Shown piece after piece: positions 9,301 to 17,194 of a stretch of DNA of 64,000 nucleotides. Made by a program: the position numbers and the translations under genes. The notes under the pieces are model-generated. The model saw only the letters and a program-made list of their open reading frames with translations, did no database searches and was not told where the DNA came from. Each line of letters begins with the position of its first letter. Within the stretch, counting starts at the first letter, position 1. The DNA is from Streptomyces venezuelae (GTDB taxonomy: Bacteria; Actinomycetota; Actinomycetes; Streptomycetales; Streptomycetaceae): assembly GCF_008642355.1 (NCBI RefSeq), contig NZ_CP029193.1, positions 4,488,001 to 4,552,000 of the forward strand, given 5' to 3'.

Positions 9301-9547
9301 GGTCCGCGCCCTGCGCGGACTGTCCCGCACCGCGGACGCGACCCACGAGTGCGCCGCGCTGCTCGACCGCGCCGAACACCGCGGCGACACCCACATGACG
9401 GGCCTGGCCGGGCACCAGCGCGGGCTCCTCCTCCGGGCGGAGGGGCGCGAGGAGGAGGCGTACGAACAGTGGCGGACGGCGCTGGCGGCGCTGGACGGCA
9501 CGGACAGCAGGGTGGCGGACGAACTCAGGACCCTGCTCGCGCAGTAG
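6302..9547 (+). CDS. AfsR/SARP-type regulator with NB-ARC and TPR domains
   Basis: A large cytosolic regulator (about 1081 residues from TTG 6302, which has GGGGAGAAGG just upstream; the frame opens at GTG 6233). Order: N-terminal OmpR-like winged helix (about 5-95), bacterial transcriptional activator domain (about 100-250), a low-complexity Val-Pro-Ala linker (about 250-355), an NB-ARC STAND ATPase with Walker A SGMAGVGKSALA (about 380-391), Walker B TLMVLDDAA (about 465) and the GLPL-like GRLPLAL motif, then C-terminal tetratricopeptide repeats (about 760-1080). S. coelicolor AfsR has this architecture and controls secondary metabolism, but ortholog identity cannot be claimed. No biosynthetic cluster is adjacent, so it is likely a global or orphan regulator. 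Confidence 0.88.
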   Translation: MSERCGLRFGLLGAPAVYDAEGVPHPVRSAKGRALLAALLLEPDRVVSLGALKDALWGDFPPVSAQASLQNHVTRLRRLLDDPGRLHAVPPGYRLRVGEDELDVRVFERLVARARAAHAERDWARVAECATDALALWRGTPLSGLPDSLDGHPLVPRLEEARLLALQWRYDAELELGTGLTALAPELAALVAEHPLREVFHRQLMLVLHRTGRQAEALAVHRELRRRLIEELGTEPGEAVREAHREVLRGRAAVPGPAAGASAVRVPAAGASAVRVPAARVPAVRVPVTVEAAAGVAEPDATEPEASAAAVSDESTVSDESTVSDEATVSVESTGPAETTGPAEITGPAQLPPAPAHFTGREEAVRELRRALRGGARVAVVSGMAGVGKSALAVHVAHALRAEFPDGQLYVNLRGATPGMTPLTPSQALATLLRDLGAEPRRARDGAEDPAAASALLRSLLAPTRTLMVLDDAATAAQVRPLLPAGDGCAVVVTSRSPLTALDGAERFPLEPLSDGDSAALLRAVSGRAGLDAGHPLVELAGRLPLALRIVAARLAARRALTPDALAELLKVSGGRLHHLEYDDLSVRRSLAVALDALRTSERETDRDAARALARIGALDLPTYGVPLLARLLGTDELRAGAALDRLVDVALLDETSYGRYTPHDLVRDFARETAAGAATETGTATDTETGKAMETGAGRGTGPVGMGTGAGLVEEAFRWYAECARRTLLAILPDGLDRTDRLRGVDAALTRPGLPAPDEGPPLTAESAFAWGDTELANVLALTERHSDSAGLLPVLVRCLFPYLQRRGRLTELAALGTLALDAARRQGDTAAEAQALTDAAGVHFMSGRSSEALALNDQALTLWRTLGYVSCVRRGLNNRGLLLEGLGRHAESAESLHRSLDLARELADPLSEAITLSHLGNLYEHTDARAAIAHHERSLAIGDTLGHAVVRQSAHCNIGYAHLTLGEPAAALGHFEESLRLHGEYEDWHGASQARLGLVRALRGLSRTADATHECAALLDRAEHRGDTHMTGLAGHQRGLLLRAEGREEEAYEQWRTALAALDGTDSRVADELRTLLAQ
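7057..7300 (+). repeat. in-frame direct repeats in the AfsR-like linker
   Basis: Two blocks of in-frame repeats encode the linker between the activator and ATPase domains: copies of GCTTCTGCGGTGCGGGTGCC and related units (about 7080-7165), then three GTGTCGGACGAGTCCACC-like 18-bp units (7231-7290). Confidence 0.8.
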
Positions 9548-9585
9548 CGCTGCCTGGCAACTGGCAACTGGCAACCGGCCACCTG

Positions 9586-9639
9586 TTACTTCGCGTCCGC
9601 GTAGCACTCCACTTACTTCGCGTCCGCGTAGCACTCCAC
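9586..9639 (-). repeat. 27-bp perfect tandem duplication of the polymerase gene's 3' end
   Basis: Bases 9586-9612 and 9613-9639 are identical. The unit holds the last eight codons and the stop of the minus-strand polymerase gene, so the downstream copy is a non-coding duplicate of the C-terminus. Just beyond, TGGCAAC is repeated at 9553-9575. Confidence 0.9.
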
Positions 9640-11346
9640 GATCGCCGTGGTGAACGGGAAGCGGACCGGTGTCTCCCCGAACGCGATCCGGCCCGCGAGA
9701 TCCCCCGCCTCGCGCACGGCCAGCGCGACCGTCTCCGCCTCCTCGGCGGGGCAGTGCACGATGACCTCGTCGTGCTGGAAGAACACGAGCTCGGCCCGCA
9801 GCCCGCCCTCCGCGATCGTCCTTCGCAGGGCGGCCAGCATCAGGAGCGCCCAGTCCGCCGCGCTGCCCTGCACGACGAAGTTGCGCGTGAAACGGCCCCG
9901 CGCACGGGCGTTGGTGGAGGCGTACCCGGGAACGAACTCCCCGTCGCCGGAGCCGAATCCGCCCAAGTCACCCGGGTTGCCCGGACCGCTCGGTGCTTCC
10001 TCCTGCGGGATGCCCGCCTCGTCGTCCTCGCCCGCCCCCGCCGCCGGGGGACTCGTCCGGCCCAGCCAGGTCCGTACGAGCCTGCCCTCCTCGCCCGCCC
10101 TCGCCGCGTCGTCGACGTACGCCACGGCCAGCGGGAAACGGCGGCGCAGCGCGGCGAGATTCTTCAGGCCGTCGCCCGACGTCTGCCCGTACACCGCGCC
10201 CAGCAGCGCGATCTTCGCGTGGTCGCGGTCGCCGGAGAACGCGCGGTCCGAGAGGCGGGTGTACAGGTCCTCCTCGCTGCCCGCCACCTCCATCAGGCCC
10301 CGGTCCCGTGAGATCGCGGCGAGGACCCTCGGCTCCATCTGGTCGGCGTCGGCCACGACGAGCCGCCAGCCCGGGTCGGCGACGACGGCCCTGCGGATGA
10401 CCTTCGGGATCTGCAGCGCGCCGCCGCCGTTCGTCGTCCAGCGGCCGCTGACGGAGCCGCCCGGGGTGTACTCGGGGCGGAAGCGTCCGTCGTGCACCCA
10501 GTCCTGGAGCCAGCTCCAGCCGTGGGCCGTCCAGATGCGGTACAGCTTCTTGTACTCGATCAGGGGCTTCACCGCCGGGTGGTCGAGCCCCTCCAGCTCC
10601 CAGCGCCGCGTCGACTTCACCCTGATGCCGGCCTGCGCGAAGGCCTTCACCACGTCGGCCGCCAGATCGGGGCGGACGCGGCGGCCGAACGCGGCGGACA
10701 CGTCGTCGGCGAGCTCGGCGAGGCGGCGGGGTTCGCCCCGGCCCGCGTACCGCTCGCCGAGCAGTTCGTTCAGGAGCTGCCTGTGCACGTCGGCACGCCA
10801 GGGCAGCCCCGCCGCGTTCATCTCGGCGGCCACGAGCATGCCCGCGGACTCCGAGGCCGTGAGCAGCCGCATCCGGCCGGGGTGGGCGGTGGCGTCGTGT
10901 CTTCGCTGCTGCTCGGCGTGGACCTCGACGAGGTCGTCGACCGTGACGGGGACACCGCCGGGGCGCGGCTCGAAGAGGGAGTCCTGTGTGCCGGGCTCGG
11001 CGGCGCGGGGCGGGGGGTCCGGCGGCACGGGGGTGTTGCGGAGCCGGGCGAGCGCGGCGGCGGCGGAACGGGGCTCGCCGAGGCGGCCTTCGTGGCCGAG
11101 GAGGAGGAGTTCGGCGGCCTCGATGTCGTAGCAGCGGGGGACGCGGACGCCGGCGGCGAGGAGGCGGGGATAGATCTCGGCGGTGGACCGCCAGACCCAT
11201 CGGTCGACGTCCGGGCGCGAGCGGACGGCTTCGGCGAGGTCGGGCTCCCGGACGGCGGGGCCCGCGGGCAGGGCGTCGCTGCCGAGGGGGACGAGGTCGG
11301 CGCCCCGTCCTTCCCCCACGGCGACGACCCACCGCTGACCACCCAT
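9613..11346 (-). CDS. family-A DNA polymerase (3'-5' exonuclease-like/polymerase)
   Basis: A 577-residue DNA polymerase I-type protein, shorter than PolA (about 900) as it lacks a 5'-3' exonuclease. The N-terminal third is exonuclease-like but degenerate. Polymerase motifs: motif A VVADADQMEPRVLAA (the usual DYSQIELR is changed), motif B DHAKIALLGAVYGQTSGDG with Lys and Tyr of the O-helix, and motif C FFQHDEVIVHCP. A Gly/Glu/Pro-rich insert lies between B and C. The start is ATG 11346 (MGGQRWVVA); the frame is open further but without homology. It probably acts in repair or translesion DNA synthesis. Its 3' end is tandemly duplicated. It is convergent with the AfsR-like gene and divergent from the nitrilase-family gene. 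Confidence 0.88.
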   Translation of the reverse strand: MGGQRWVVAVGEGRGADLVPLGSDALPAGPAVREPDLAEAVRSRPDVDRWVWRSTAEIYPRLLAAGVRVPRCYDIEAAELLLLGHEGRLGEPRSAAAALARLRNTPVPPDPPPRAAEPGTQDSLFEPRPGGVPVTVDDLVEVHAEQQRRHDATAHPGRMRLLTASESAGMLVAAEMNAAGLPWRADVHRQLLNELLGERYAGRGEPRRLAELADDVSAAFGRRVRPDLAADVVKAFAQAGIRVKSTRRWELEGLDHPAVKPLIEYKKLYRIWTAHGWSWLQDWVHDGRFRPEYTPGGSVSGRWTTNGGGALQIPKVIRRAVVADPGWRLVVADADQMEPRVLAAISRDRGLMEVAGSEEDLYTRLSDRAFSGDRDHAKIALLGAVYGQTSGDGLKNLAALRRRFPLAVAYVDDAARAGEEGRLVRTWLGRTSPPAAGAGEDDEAGIPQEEAPSGPGNPGDLGGFGSGDGEFVPGYASTNARARGRFTRNFVVQGSAADWALLMLAALRRTIAEGGLRAELVFFQHDEVIVHCPAEEAETVALAVREAGDLAGRIAFGETPVRFPFTTAIVECYADAK

Positions 11347-11538
11347 GCACGGAGTCTCGCACCCACCACTGACATCGGGCGGGGACCGGGGGACACCCCT
11401 ACTCCCACTGGACGGTGCGGGGCGAACGAGTGGGCGGGTGGGGAGCAAGCACCCGACGCGAAGCGGCGGGCCTGTGACCCCGCCCCGTCCGGAGGACCCC
11501 CGCTCGCGCGGCCGCAGACCCACTGCGAAGCTCAACGC

Positions 11539-12381
11539 ATGCGAGTCGCGCTGGCACAGACCGACTGCGCCCTGGGAGACATCGGCCGGAACCTGGACAC
11601 CGCACGGGACCACATCGCCCAGGCCGCGACCCAGGGCGCGGACCTCGTCGTCTTCCCGGAGCTGAGCCTGCACGGCTACCACCTGGGCGGCCTGAAGAAG
11701 GACACGTCGGTCACGACGGACGACCCGCGCCTGCTCGCCCTCTCCGCCCCCGGCGGCCCCGACGTCCTGGTCGGCCTCCACGAGCACACCAGCCTGCGCG
11801 CGTACAACACCGCGGCGTACTACACGGGCGGCCGCCTCCTCCACGTGCACCGGAAGCTGTACCTCCCCAATTACCTGGCCTGGGAGGAACGCAAGCACGT
11901 GAGCCCCGGCCAGCACCTGCGCGCGTACGATCTGCCCGGCGGGCACGGCCGCGCCGCCACCCTCGTCTGCAACGACGCCTGGCAGCCCGTGCTGCCGTGG
12001 CTCGCCGTGCAGGACGGGGCCGAGGTCATCGTCGTACCGACGAACAGCGCGGCGAGCCTGGACCCGGAGGCGATGGACACCGGTCTGTACTGGGACACAC
12101 TGCTCTCGTACACCGCCCGCATGCTCCAGTGCTGGGTCGTCTTCGTGAACCGCGTCGGCAACGAGAACGGCGCCTCCTTCTGGGGCGGCTCCCGCGTCGT
12201 CGACCCGCGCGGCACGGTCGTCGCGCAGGCCCCGAAGTGGGAGCCGGGGCTGGTGACGGTCGACATCGACGTACACGAGGCGCGCAGACAGCGCCGCGCC
12301 GTACCGCTCGTCGCGGAGGCGCGGCTCGGCCTGGTGGACCGTGAGGTGCGGCGGCTGATCGACGAGGGCGGCGACAGCTGA
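11539..12381 (+). CDS. carbon-nitrogen hydrolase (nitrilase superfamily)
   Basis: A 280-residue nitrilase-superfamily enzyme, a cytosolic hydrolase of C-N bonds in amides or nitriles. The catalytic triad is visible: Glu41 in VVFPELSLHGY, Lys106 in HRKLYLPNY and Cys144 in LVCNDAW. The family hallmark of a closing GG..VVDPRG block is also present. The NDAW context around Cys suits an aliphatic amidase or carbamoylase rather than a true nitrilase, but the substrate is open. ATG 11539 is where homology begins (MRVALAQTD); there is no good ribosome site. It is divergent from the polymerase gene across a 192-bp gap with no clear promoter. Confidence 0.88.
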   Translation: MRVALAQTDCALGDIGRNLDTARDHIAQAATQGADLVVFPELSLHGYHLGGLKKDTSVTTDDPRLLALSAPGGPDVLVGLHEHTSLRAYNTAAYYTGGRLLHVHRKLYLPNYLAWEERKHVSPGQHLRAYDLPGGHGRAATLVCNDAWQPVLPWLAVQDGAEVIVVPTNSAASLDPEAMDTGLYWDTLLSYTARMLQCWVVFVNRVGNENGASFWGGSRVVDPRGTVVAQAPKWEPGLVTVDIDVHEARRQRRAVPLVAEARLGLVDREVRRLIDEGGDS

Positions 12382-12382
12382 T

Positions 12383-12403
12383 CCATCCACAGCCTGTGGA
12401 TGG
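12383..12403 (+). terminator. small perfect inverted repeat after the hydrolase gene
   Basis: Two 10-bp arms (12383-12392, 12394-12403) surround a single base right after the stop codon. It can fold as a hairpin with a shorter effective stem, or serve as a protein site. Confidence 0.5.
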
Positions 12404-12445
12404 AGCGGGTGGGGTCGCTCCGCCCGCGCCGCCTACCCTGATCCC

Positions 12446-13612
12446 ATGGATTCGGTGATCGACAGAGCGTTCGCGGCGGCGCTGTACGGCGACGGCGACG
12501 ACGGTCTCGACACCGGCGCGTCCCTCCTCGCCGCCGCCCCCGAAACGGACGCCGACCTGCGCAGACGCGGGGAGGAGTACCTGCATAGGGCCTGGCGGCA
12601 CGGCTGGCAGCCCGCCGATGTGCTGCGTCTCGTCCGACGCGACCTGGACGACCCGCACGTACGCCTCGCCGCGGACCTCATCCGCGCCCAGACCGCCCGC
12701 TACGCCCATCTGCCGCCCCGCTGGCCCGCCCAGCTCGCCGACCTCGACGCGAACACCGGGCCCGGAGGCGATCACAGGGACCGGTTCACCCGCGCCACCG
12801 TCCACCTCCAGCTGTACCGCCTCCTCCTGCGCCTCCCCCCGATCGAACCGGCGGGCCCCCTGCCCGGCGACACCGTCCCGGGACCGGTCCACGGCGAGCC
12901 CCGCACGCTCACCCGTATCCGCGCCCTCCTCGCCAAGGCCGAGGCGACCGGCTACCCGGAGGAGGCCGAGGCGCTCACCGCCAAGGCGCAGGAGCTGATG
13001 GCACGGCACTCGCTCGACGACGCGCTGCTCGCGGCCCGCACCCGCGCGAAGGACGTCCCGACGGCGTGCCGGATCGGCGTGGACGCCCCGTACGAGACGG
13101 CGAAGGCGATCCTGCTCGACGCCGTCGCCGCCGCGAACCACTGCCGCGCGGTGTGGAACGAGGCGTACGGCTTCTCGACCGTCGTCGGTTTCGACGCCGA
13201 CCTGGAGTCGGTCGAGCTTCTCCACACCTCCCTGCTCGTGCAGGGCACCGCCGCGATGACCAGGGCGGAGGCCGGGCAGCGCGCCGCGGGACGCAAGCGC
13301 ACGAAGACGTTCCGGCAGGCCTTCCTGATGGCGTACGCGCACCGCATCGGCGGCCGGCTCGCGGAGGCGGGCGAGCACGCGGTGCGGGAGGCGGCGACCG
13401 AAGCGGCGGAGGCGTCCCGGGACGCGGCGGCGCTGCTCCCCGTCCTCGCCGCCCGCGACGTCGCCGTCACGGACCACGCGGAGCGGATGTTCCCCGAGAC
13501 GACCACGACGCGCGTACGAGGAGTGACGGACGCCGAGGGCTGGCACCACGGCACGGCCGCCGCCGACCGCGCCCACGTCACCCCGCGCGACCGCGGCCCC
13601 GCACTGCCCTGA
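12446..13612 (+). CDS. DUF2786 domain protein
   Basis: A 388-residue protein with a DUF2786 helical domain in the middle (RIRALLAKAEATGYPEEAEA through ELMARHSLDDALL, about residues 155-195), followed by a C-terminal region rich in Ala/Glu helices. DUF2786 proteins occur widely in actinomycetes and some phages; no activity is established. No signal peptide or membrane segment. ATG 12446 has no ribosome site, but TACCCT lies 6 nt upstream, consistent with leaderless transcription. The neighbours (hydrolase upstream, convergent lipoprotein downstream) give no functional hint. Confidence 0.8.
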   Translation: MDSVIDRAFAAALYGDGDDGLDTGASLLAAAPETDADLRRRGEEYLHRAWRHGWQPADVLRLVRRDLDDPHVRLAADLIRAQTARYAHLPPRWPAQLADLDANTGPGGDHRDRFTRATVHLQLYRLLLRLPPIEPAGPLPGDTVPGPVHGEPRTLTRIRALLAKAEATGYPEEAEALTAKAQELMARHSLDDALLAARTRAKDVPTACRIGVDAPYETAKAILLDAVAAANHCRAVWNEAYGFSTVVGFDADLESVELLHTSLLVQGTAAMTRAEAGQRAAGRKRTKTFRQAFLMAYAHRIGGRLAEAGEHAVREAATEAAEASRDAAALLPVLAARDVAVTDHAERMFPETTTTRVRGVTDAEGWHHGTAAADRAHVTPRDRGPALP

Positions 13613-13628
13613 CCCGGCGCCCACGCCT

Positions 13629-14138
13629 CTACTTCAAGAAGTCCGAGCAGACGTACGGGCCCGACTCCGCGCCCTCCGCGGCCCGCACCGTCACCCGCAC
13701 GTCGTCCGGCCGGGTCCGCCCGCGCTTGTCCAGGACCGCCTGCGCGCGGGCCAGGCTGCACACGAGCTGGCCGGTGAGGTTGCGGTCGTCCAGTGCGGTG
13801 GGGTCGAGGAGGATGTCGGGGACGCTCACCGTGAGGTGGTCGCCCTTGCCCGTGACGTCGAACCGGCCGCCCTCCACCAGCGTGGTCAGCCCGGCCTGCT
13901 GCTCCGCCTTCGAGGGGCCGGACATCAACAGCTTGATGACGTCTGCCGGTACGCGGACCGCGCGCGTACGGGTGACCCCTTCCAGCCGGCCCGTCTCGGA
14001 GACGAAGTAGATCCGCAGGCCCTTGGTGAGCCCGCCCGCCGCCTCGCCCGCGTCCACCACACCGGTGGGCCGCACCCCGCACCCCGCGAGGACCAGTCCG
14101 GCCAGGACCGCGGACAGGCCCGCGCGTACGTACCTCAT
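13629..14138 (-). CDS. GerMN-domain lipoprotein
   Basis: A 169-residue exported lipoprotein. The signal peptide ends in a lipobox VLAGC with Cys20, and the mature part is a GerMN (spore/germination-type) domain, seen in RIYFVSETGRLEGVTR and the TVSVPDILLD strand. It is the third gene of a regulator-kinase-lipoprotein operon, starting 38 bp after the kinase stop. In actinomycetes, lipoproteins in such operons (for example CseA, LpqB) modulate the sensor kinase at the membrane; by analogy this one may tune its kinase. ATG 14138 gives a normal signal peptide; the open frame upstream is an Arg-Gly artefact of GC-rich repeats. Confidence 0.82.
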   Translation of the reverse strand: MRYVRAGLSAVLAGLVLAGCGVRPTGVVDAGEAAGGLTKGLRIYFVSETGRLEGVTRTRAVRVPADVIKLLMSGPSKAEQQAGLTTLVEGGRFDVTGKGDHLTVSVPDILLDPTALDDRNLTGQLVCSLARAQAVLDKRGRTRPDDVRVTVRAAEGAESGPYVCSDFLK

Positions 14139-14201
14139 CCCGCGGCCCCTTCCCCGCTCCCCCCGGCCCCTTCCCCTCATCCCCCGGCCCCTTCTCCGCG
14201 C
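14136..14201 (-). repeat. three CCCGGCCCCTTCCCC-type repeats between kinase and lipoprotein genes
   Basis: Three near-identical copies with a period of about 22 bp cover the kinase 3' end, the 38-bp gap and the lipoprotein start. On the coding strand they are purine-rich (GGGGAAGGGG), so one copy also supplies a ribosome-binding-like sequence. Confidence 0.7.
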
Positions 14202-15658
14202 CGCCACGGCATCCGCAGTGTGAACACCGCGCCGCCGTCCGGCCTGTTGGCCACCTCGATCGTGCCCCCGTGCAGCCGCGCGTTCTCCAGCCCGATGGCC
14301 GTGCCCAGACCGCTGCCCTCCGAGCGGGTCCGCGCGCTGTCCGCCTTGTAGAAGCGGTCGAAGACATGGGGGAGCACGTCGGGGGCGAGGCCCGGACCGC
14401 GGTCGGCGACCTCCACCGTCACCCAGTCGCCCCCGGGCGACGCCGCCAGCGTCACCGTCACCGGCTCCGCCCCGTGCCGCAGCGCGTTCCCGACGAGGTT
14501 CGCGACGACCACATCGATGCGGCGCGGGTCGACCACCGCCCGTATGCCGTCAGGGAGTTCGACCCGTACCCGTTCCGTCCAGCCGCGCAGCGCCAACGTG
14601 TTCCGCACCGTCCCCGCGAGGTCGACCTCGCCGACGTTGAGGCGTGCCGCGCCCGAGTCGAAGCGGGACATCTCCATCAGGTCGTCCACGAGCCGGGAGA
14701 GCCGTGCCGTCTCAGCGCTGACCGTGCGGGCGGCGTGTGCCGCGTCCGGCGGGAGCCGGTCCGCGTCCTCGTCGAGGACGGTGGCGACCATCGTCATCGC
14801 GGCGAGCGGTGTCCGCAGCTCGTGCGAGACGTCGGCGACGAACCGCCGCGCCTTCGCCTCCTGCTCGCGCAACTCGGCGACGGACGTTTCGAGCGCCTCG
14901 GCGGTGTGGTTGAAGTCCCGTGCGAGGTCGGCGAGTTCGTCCCGGCCCTTCGGAACGGTGACCCGCGAGGTCAGGTCCCCGGCGGCGTGCCTGCGGGTCG
15001 CCCGCCCCAGTTCCCGTACGGGTCGCAGCACCGTGCGGGCGGCGAGCAGCGCGAGCGCGACGGTGAGCAGCAGCACCGGCAGCAGACCGTCCCGCACCGC
15101 GTCGAGGATGCCCGCCGTGTCGTCCTGCTCGGCGCGCAGCGAGCTGATGGCGTAGACGTCGAGCCCGGACGGTGTCCCCGAGTCGAAGGTGACCGGCGTG
15201 CCGACCACCAGGTAGGGGCTGCCGTGCCGGTCGACCCGCTGGAGGCTCATCCGGTTGTGGGTGCGGACGGCGTCGCGGAGTGCGCGGGAGATCCGCGTAC
15301 GGTCGGCCGACGCGTCCGACGACGCCCGCAGCGTGCGGTACTCGGCGACGACCACCGTGTCCCCGAGCCCGTCCGCGATCCCCGTCGCGAAGCGGGTGAG
15401 GGAGACCTCGTCGGGCGGCACGGCGAGGTCGGCGGCGGCCTGGTCGACGCGGTTCCTGAAGTCGGTGCGCACGGCGTCCTGCTTGCGTTCCAGGACGGCG
15501 TTGCGGGACTCGCGGTAGGCGAGCCCGGTGGCGGTGACCGCGCTGACGACCGCGACGAGCACGAACCCGATGAGGAGCCGCCCCCGCAGCCCGCCCCACA
15601 CCTTCCACGGCGCCCGCGGATTCGGCGCGTCCTTTCGGGGCCCGGATCCCCGTCTCAT
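14177..15658 (-). CDS. membrane sensor histidine kinase, AfsQ2/CseC-like
   Basis: A 493-residue sensor kinase. TM1 at about 27-47, an extracytoplasmic domain of about 150 residues, TM2 near residues 185-205, HAMP, HisKA with His in DVSHELRTPLAAM (about residue 276), and HATPase with NLVGNALRHGAE, ADRGPGLAPDV, DRFYKADSARTRSEG and GLGTAIGLENARLHGG. It probably autophosphorylates in response to an envelope signal and phosphorylates the upstream regulator. The ATG at 15658 overlaps the regulator stop by 4 nt (ATGA), which sets the start; the longer open frame has no homology. The trailing lipoprotein gene resembles AfsQ- and Cse-type operons. Confidence 0.9.
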   Translation of the reverse strand: MRRGSGPRKDAPNPRAPWKVWGGLRGRLLIGFVLVAVVSAVTATGLAYRESRNAVLERKQDAVRTDFRNRVDQAAADLAVPPDEVSLTRFATGIADGLGDTVVVAEYRTLRASSDASADRTRISRALRDAVRTHNRMSLQRVDRHGSPYLVVGTPVTFDSGTPSGLDVYAISSLRAEQDDTAGILDAVRDGLLPVLLLTVALALLAARTVLRPVRELGRATRRHAAGDLTSRVTVPKGRDELADLARDFNHTAEALETSVAELREQEAKARRFVADVSHELRTPLAAMTMVATVLDEDADRLPPDAAHAARTVSAETARLSRLVDDLMEMSRFDSGAARLNVGEVDLAGTVRNTLALRGWTERVRVELPDGIRAVVDPRRIDVVVANLVGNALRHGAEPVTVTLAASPGGDWVTVEVADRGPGLAPDVLPHVFDRFYKADSARTRSEGSGLGTAIGLENARLHGGTIEVANRPDGGAVFTLRMPWRRGEGAGG

Positions 15659-16356
15659 ACCGGCCCGAACCGGTACCCGAAGCCCCGCACCGTCTGCACG
15701 AACACCGGCCGGGCGGGCACGTCCTCGATCTTGGCGCGCAGCCGCCCGACCGCCGCGTCCACGAGCCGCGAGTCCCCGAGGAAGTCGTGCTCCCACACCG
15801 AGCGCAGCAGCTGTTCGCGGCTGAACACCTGCCCCGGCGACGCGGAGAGCTCCAGCAGGACCCTCAGTTCGGTGGGGGGAAGCGGGATCGGCGTGCCGCG
15901 CTTGGACACGGTGAGTCCGGCACGGTCGATGACGAGTCCGGCGTACGTGTCCTCGCCGGGCCGCACCCGCACCGGTTCGGCCCGCCGCAGCGCCGCCCGT
16001 ATCCGCGCCTCGAGGACGGGCGCGGTCACGGGTTTGACCACGTAGTCGTCGGCGCCCGCCTCCAGGCCCCGCACGATGTCGCTGTCGTCGCCGCGCGCGG
16101 TCAGCATGATGACGGGGATCGTCGACCCCGAGGCGCGGATCCGTCGGCAGACCTCGAAGCCGTCGATGCCGGGCAGCATCAGGTCGAGGACGGCGAGTTC
16201 GATGTCCTGCCCCGCGGGCCTGGCGAGCAGCGCGAGGGCGTCCTCACCGGTGGCGGCGGTGTCGACGGCGTACCCGTGACGGCGCAGCACGAGCTCCATT
16301 CCGTCGCGCACGGACGCGTCGTCCTCGATCAGCAGGACGTGGGGGACTCGGGGCAT
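15655..16356 (-). CDS. OmpR-family response regulator, AfsQ1-like
   Basis: A 233-residue response regulator: receiver with acidic residues 11-13, Asp58 (AVLDLMLPGIDG) and Lys in DDYVVKPV, and a winged-helix effector ending in RTVRGFGYRF-like sequence (QTVRGFGYRFGPV). The C-terminal SVWEHDFLGDSRLVDAAV block is close to that remembered for AfsQ1 of S. coelicolor, so it belongs to that subgroup; orthology is not proven. First gene of a regulator-kinase-lipoprotein operon. It is divergent from a lipoprotein/MacAB-type exporter operon, an obvious candidate target. Start is ATG 16356; a pair of GTTAC boxes lies in the 154-bp divergent region. Confidence 0.9.
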   Translation of the reverse strand: MPRVPHVLLIEDDASVRDGMELVLRRHGYAVDTAATGEDALALLARPAGQDIELAVLDLMLPGIDGFEVCRRIRASGSTIPVIMLTARGDDSDIVRGLEAGADDYVVKPVTAPVLEARIRAALRRAEPVRVRPGEDTYAGLVIDRAGLTVSKRGTPIPLPPTELRVLLELSASPGQVFSREQLLRSVWEHDFLGDSRLVDAAVGRLRAKIEDVPARPVFVQTVRGFGYRFGPV

Positions 16357-16429
16357 GCCGACGATTATGGGCGAGGGTTTGCCCGGTTCAGGGCGGGTCG
16401 GGGCGGGGATCCACGCCGGACGGGGCATT

Positions 16430-16455
16430 GTTACGTGCTCATCATGTGGCGTTAC
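16430..16455. promoter_or_regulatory. candidate response-regulator site: two GTTAC boxes one 21-bp period apart
   Basis: GTTAC occurs at 16430-16434 and 16451-16455, exactly two helical turns apart, between the divergent regulator and exporter operons. OmpR-type regulators, including AfsQ1 (reported GTnAC repeats), bind direct repeats; the 21-bp period differs from the closer spacing known for AfsQ1, so this is a weak call. Confidence 0.35.
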
Positions 16456-16510
16456 GCGTCCATCACGCGCCCGTGCAGCGGCCACCATGTGGCGGCGGCA
16501 CATTGCGGCC

Positions 16511-17194
16511 ATGAACAAGTGCTCCCACACGGCAACGGGCGCGACCGCCCGGCGCCGCCTCCGCCTCGCCGGCCTCGTCGCCCTCCCCGTCCTGGTGTTC
16601 TCGACCGCCTGCGGGGGTGACGGGGACGGCGACGGTGGTGGGGCGAAGGACGCCGGTGTCGCCTCGGTGCCCGACGAGTCCGGCGCGCAGGGCCAGGGCA
16701 AGGGCGAGGACGAGTCGAAGGAGAAGGGCGAGGCCGACGGGAAGGGCGCGGGCAAGGGTGCCTTCTACGACGCCCAGCTCGAGTACGTCCAGTGCATGCG
16801 CTCCAAGGCCGGTCTGAAGGACTACCCGGACCCCCTGCTGAGCGGCTACCTCGACTGGCCGAAGATCGACGAGCTCGTCGACCCGGATGGGGGCGGCGAG
16901 GAGTACAAGGGCGGCAAGGACGGCGTCTGTGCCCCCGAGCTGCGGGCCGCCATGAACCTGGAGCCCGAGCGCGACGCCCAGAAGGACTACGAGTCGATGC
17001 TCGCGCACGCCACGTGCATGCGGGAGAACGGCATGACGAAGTTCGCCAACCCGACCATGTCCGGAGGCAACGTCATGCCGGGCGGCGAGCCGAACCCGAC
17101 GGACCCGTCGATGGACCGCCGCTCGCCCGCGTACAAGGCGGCCCGCGAGGCCTGCAAGGACAAGCTCCTCGAAGGCCTGGACGGAATGCAGTGA
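16511..17194 (+). CDS. lipoprotein of unknown function heading an exporter operon
   Basis: A 227-residue putative lipoprotein: signal sequence with lipobox FSTAC (Cys34), then a Gly/Lys/Glu-rich spacer (about 35-85) and a globular part with two similar motifs, EYVQCMRSKAGLKDYPDP and LAHATCMRENGMTKFANP. The repeated CMR..G...P pattern with paired cysteines is typical of actinomycete lipoproteins found next to MacA-like adaptors; no biochemical role is known to me. Start at ATG 16511 is chosen for signal-peptide length (ATG 16487 is an alternative). Its stop overlaps the adaptor gene start by 1 nt (TGATG), so it is coupled with the exporter. Confidence 0.75.
   Translation: MNKCSHTATGATARRRLRLAGLVALPVLVFSTACGGDGDGDGGGAKDAGVASVPDESGAQGQGKGEDESKEKGEADGKGAGKGAFYDAQLEYVQCMRSKAGLKDYPDPLLSGYLDWPKIDELVDPDGGGEEYKGGKDGVCAPELRAAMNLEPERDAQKDYESMLAHATCMRENGMTKFANPTMSGGNVMPGGEPNPTDPSMDRRSPAYKAAREACKDKLLEGLDGMQ

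Noticed and set aside
10492..11538. Long plus-strand frame upstream of the nitrilase-family gene.
   Set aside because: It runs antisense to the DNA polymerase; homology begins only at ATG 11539.
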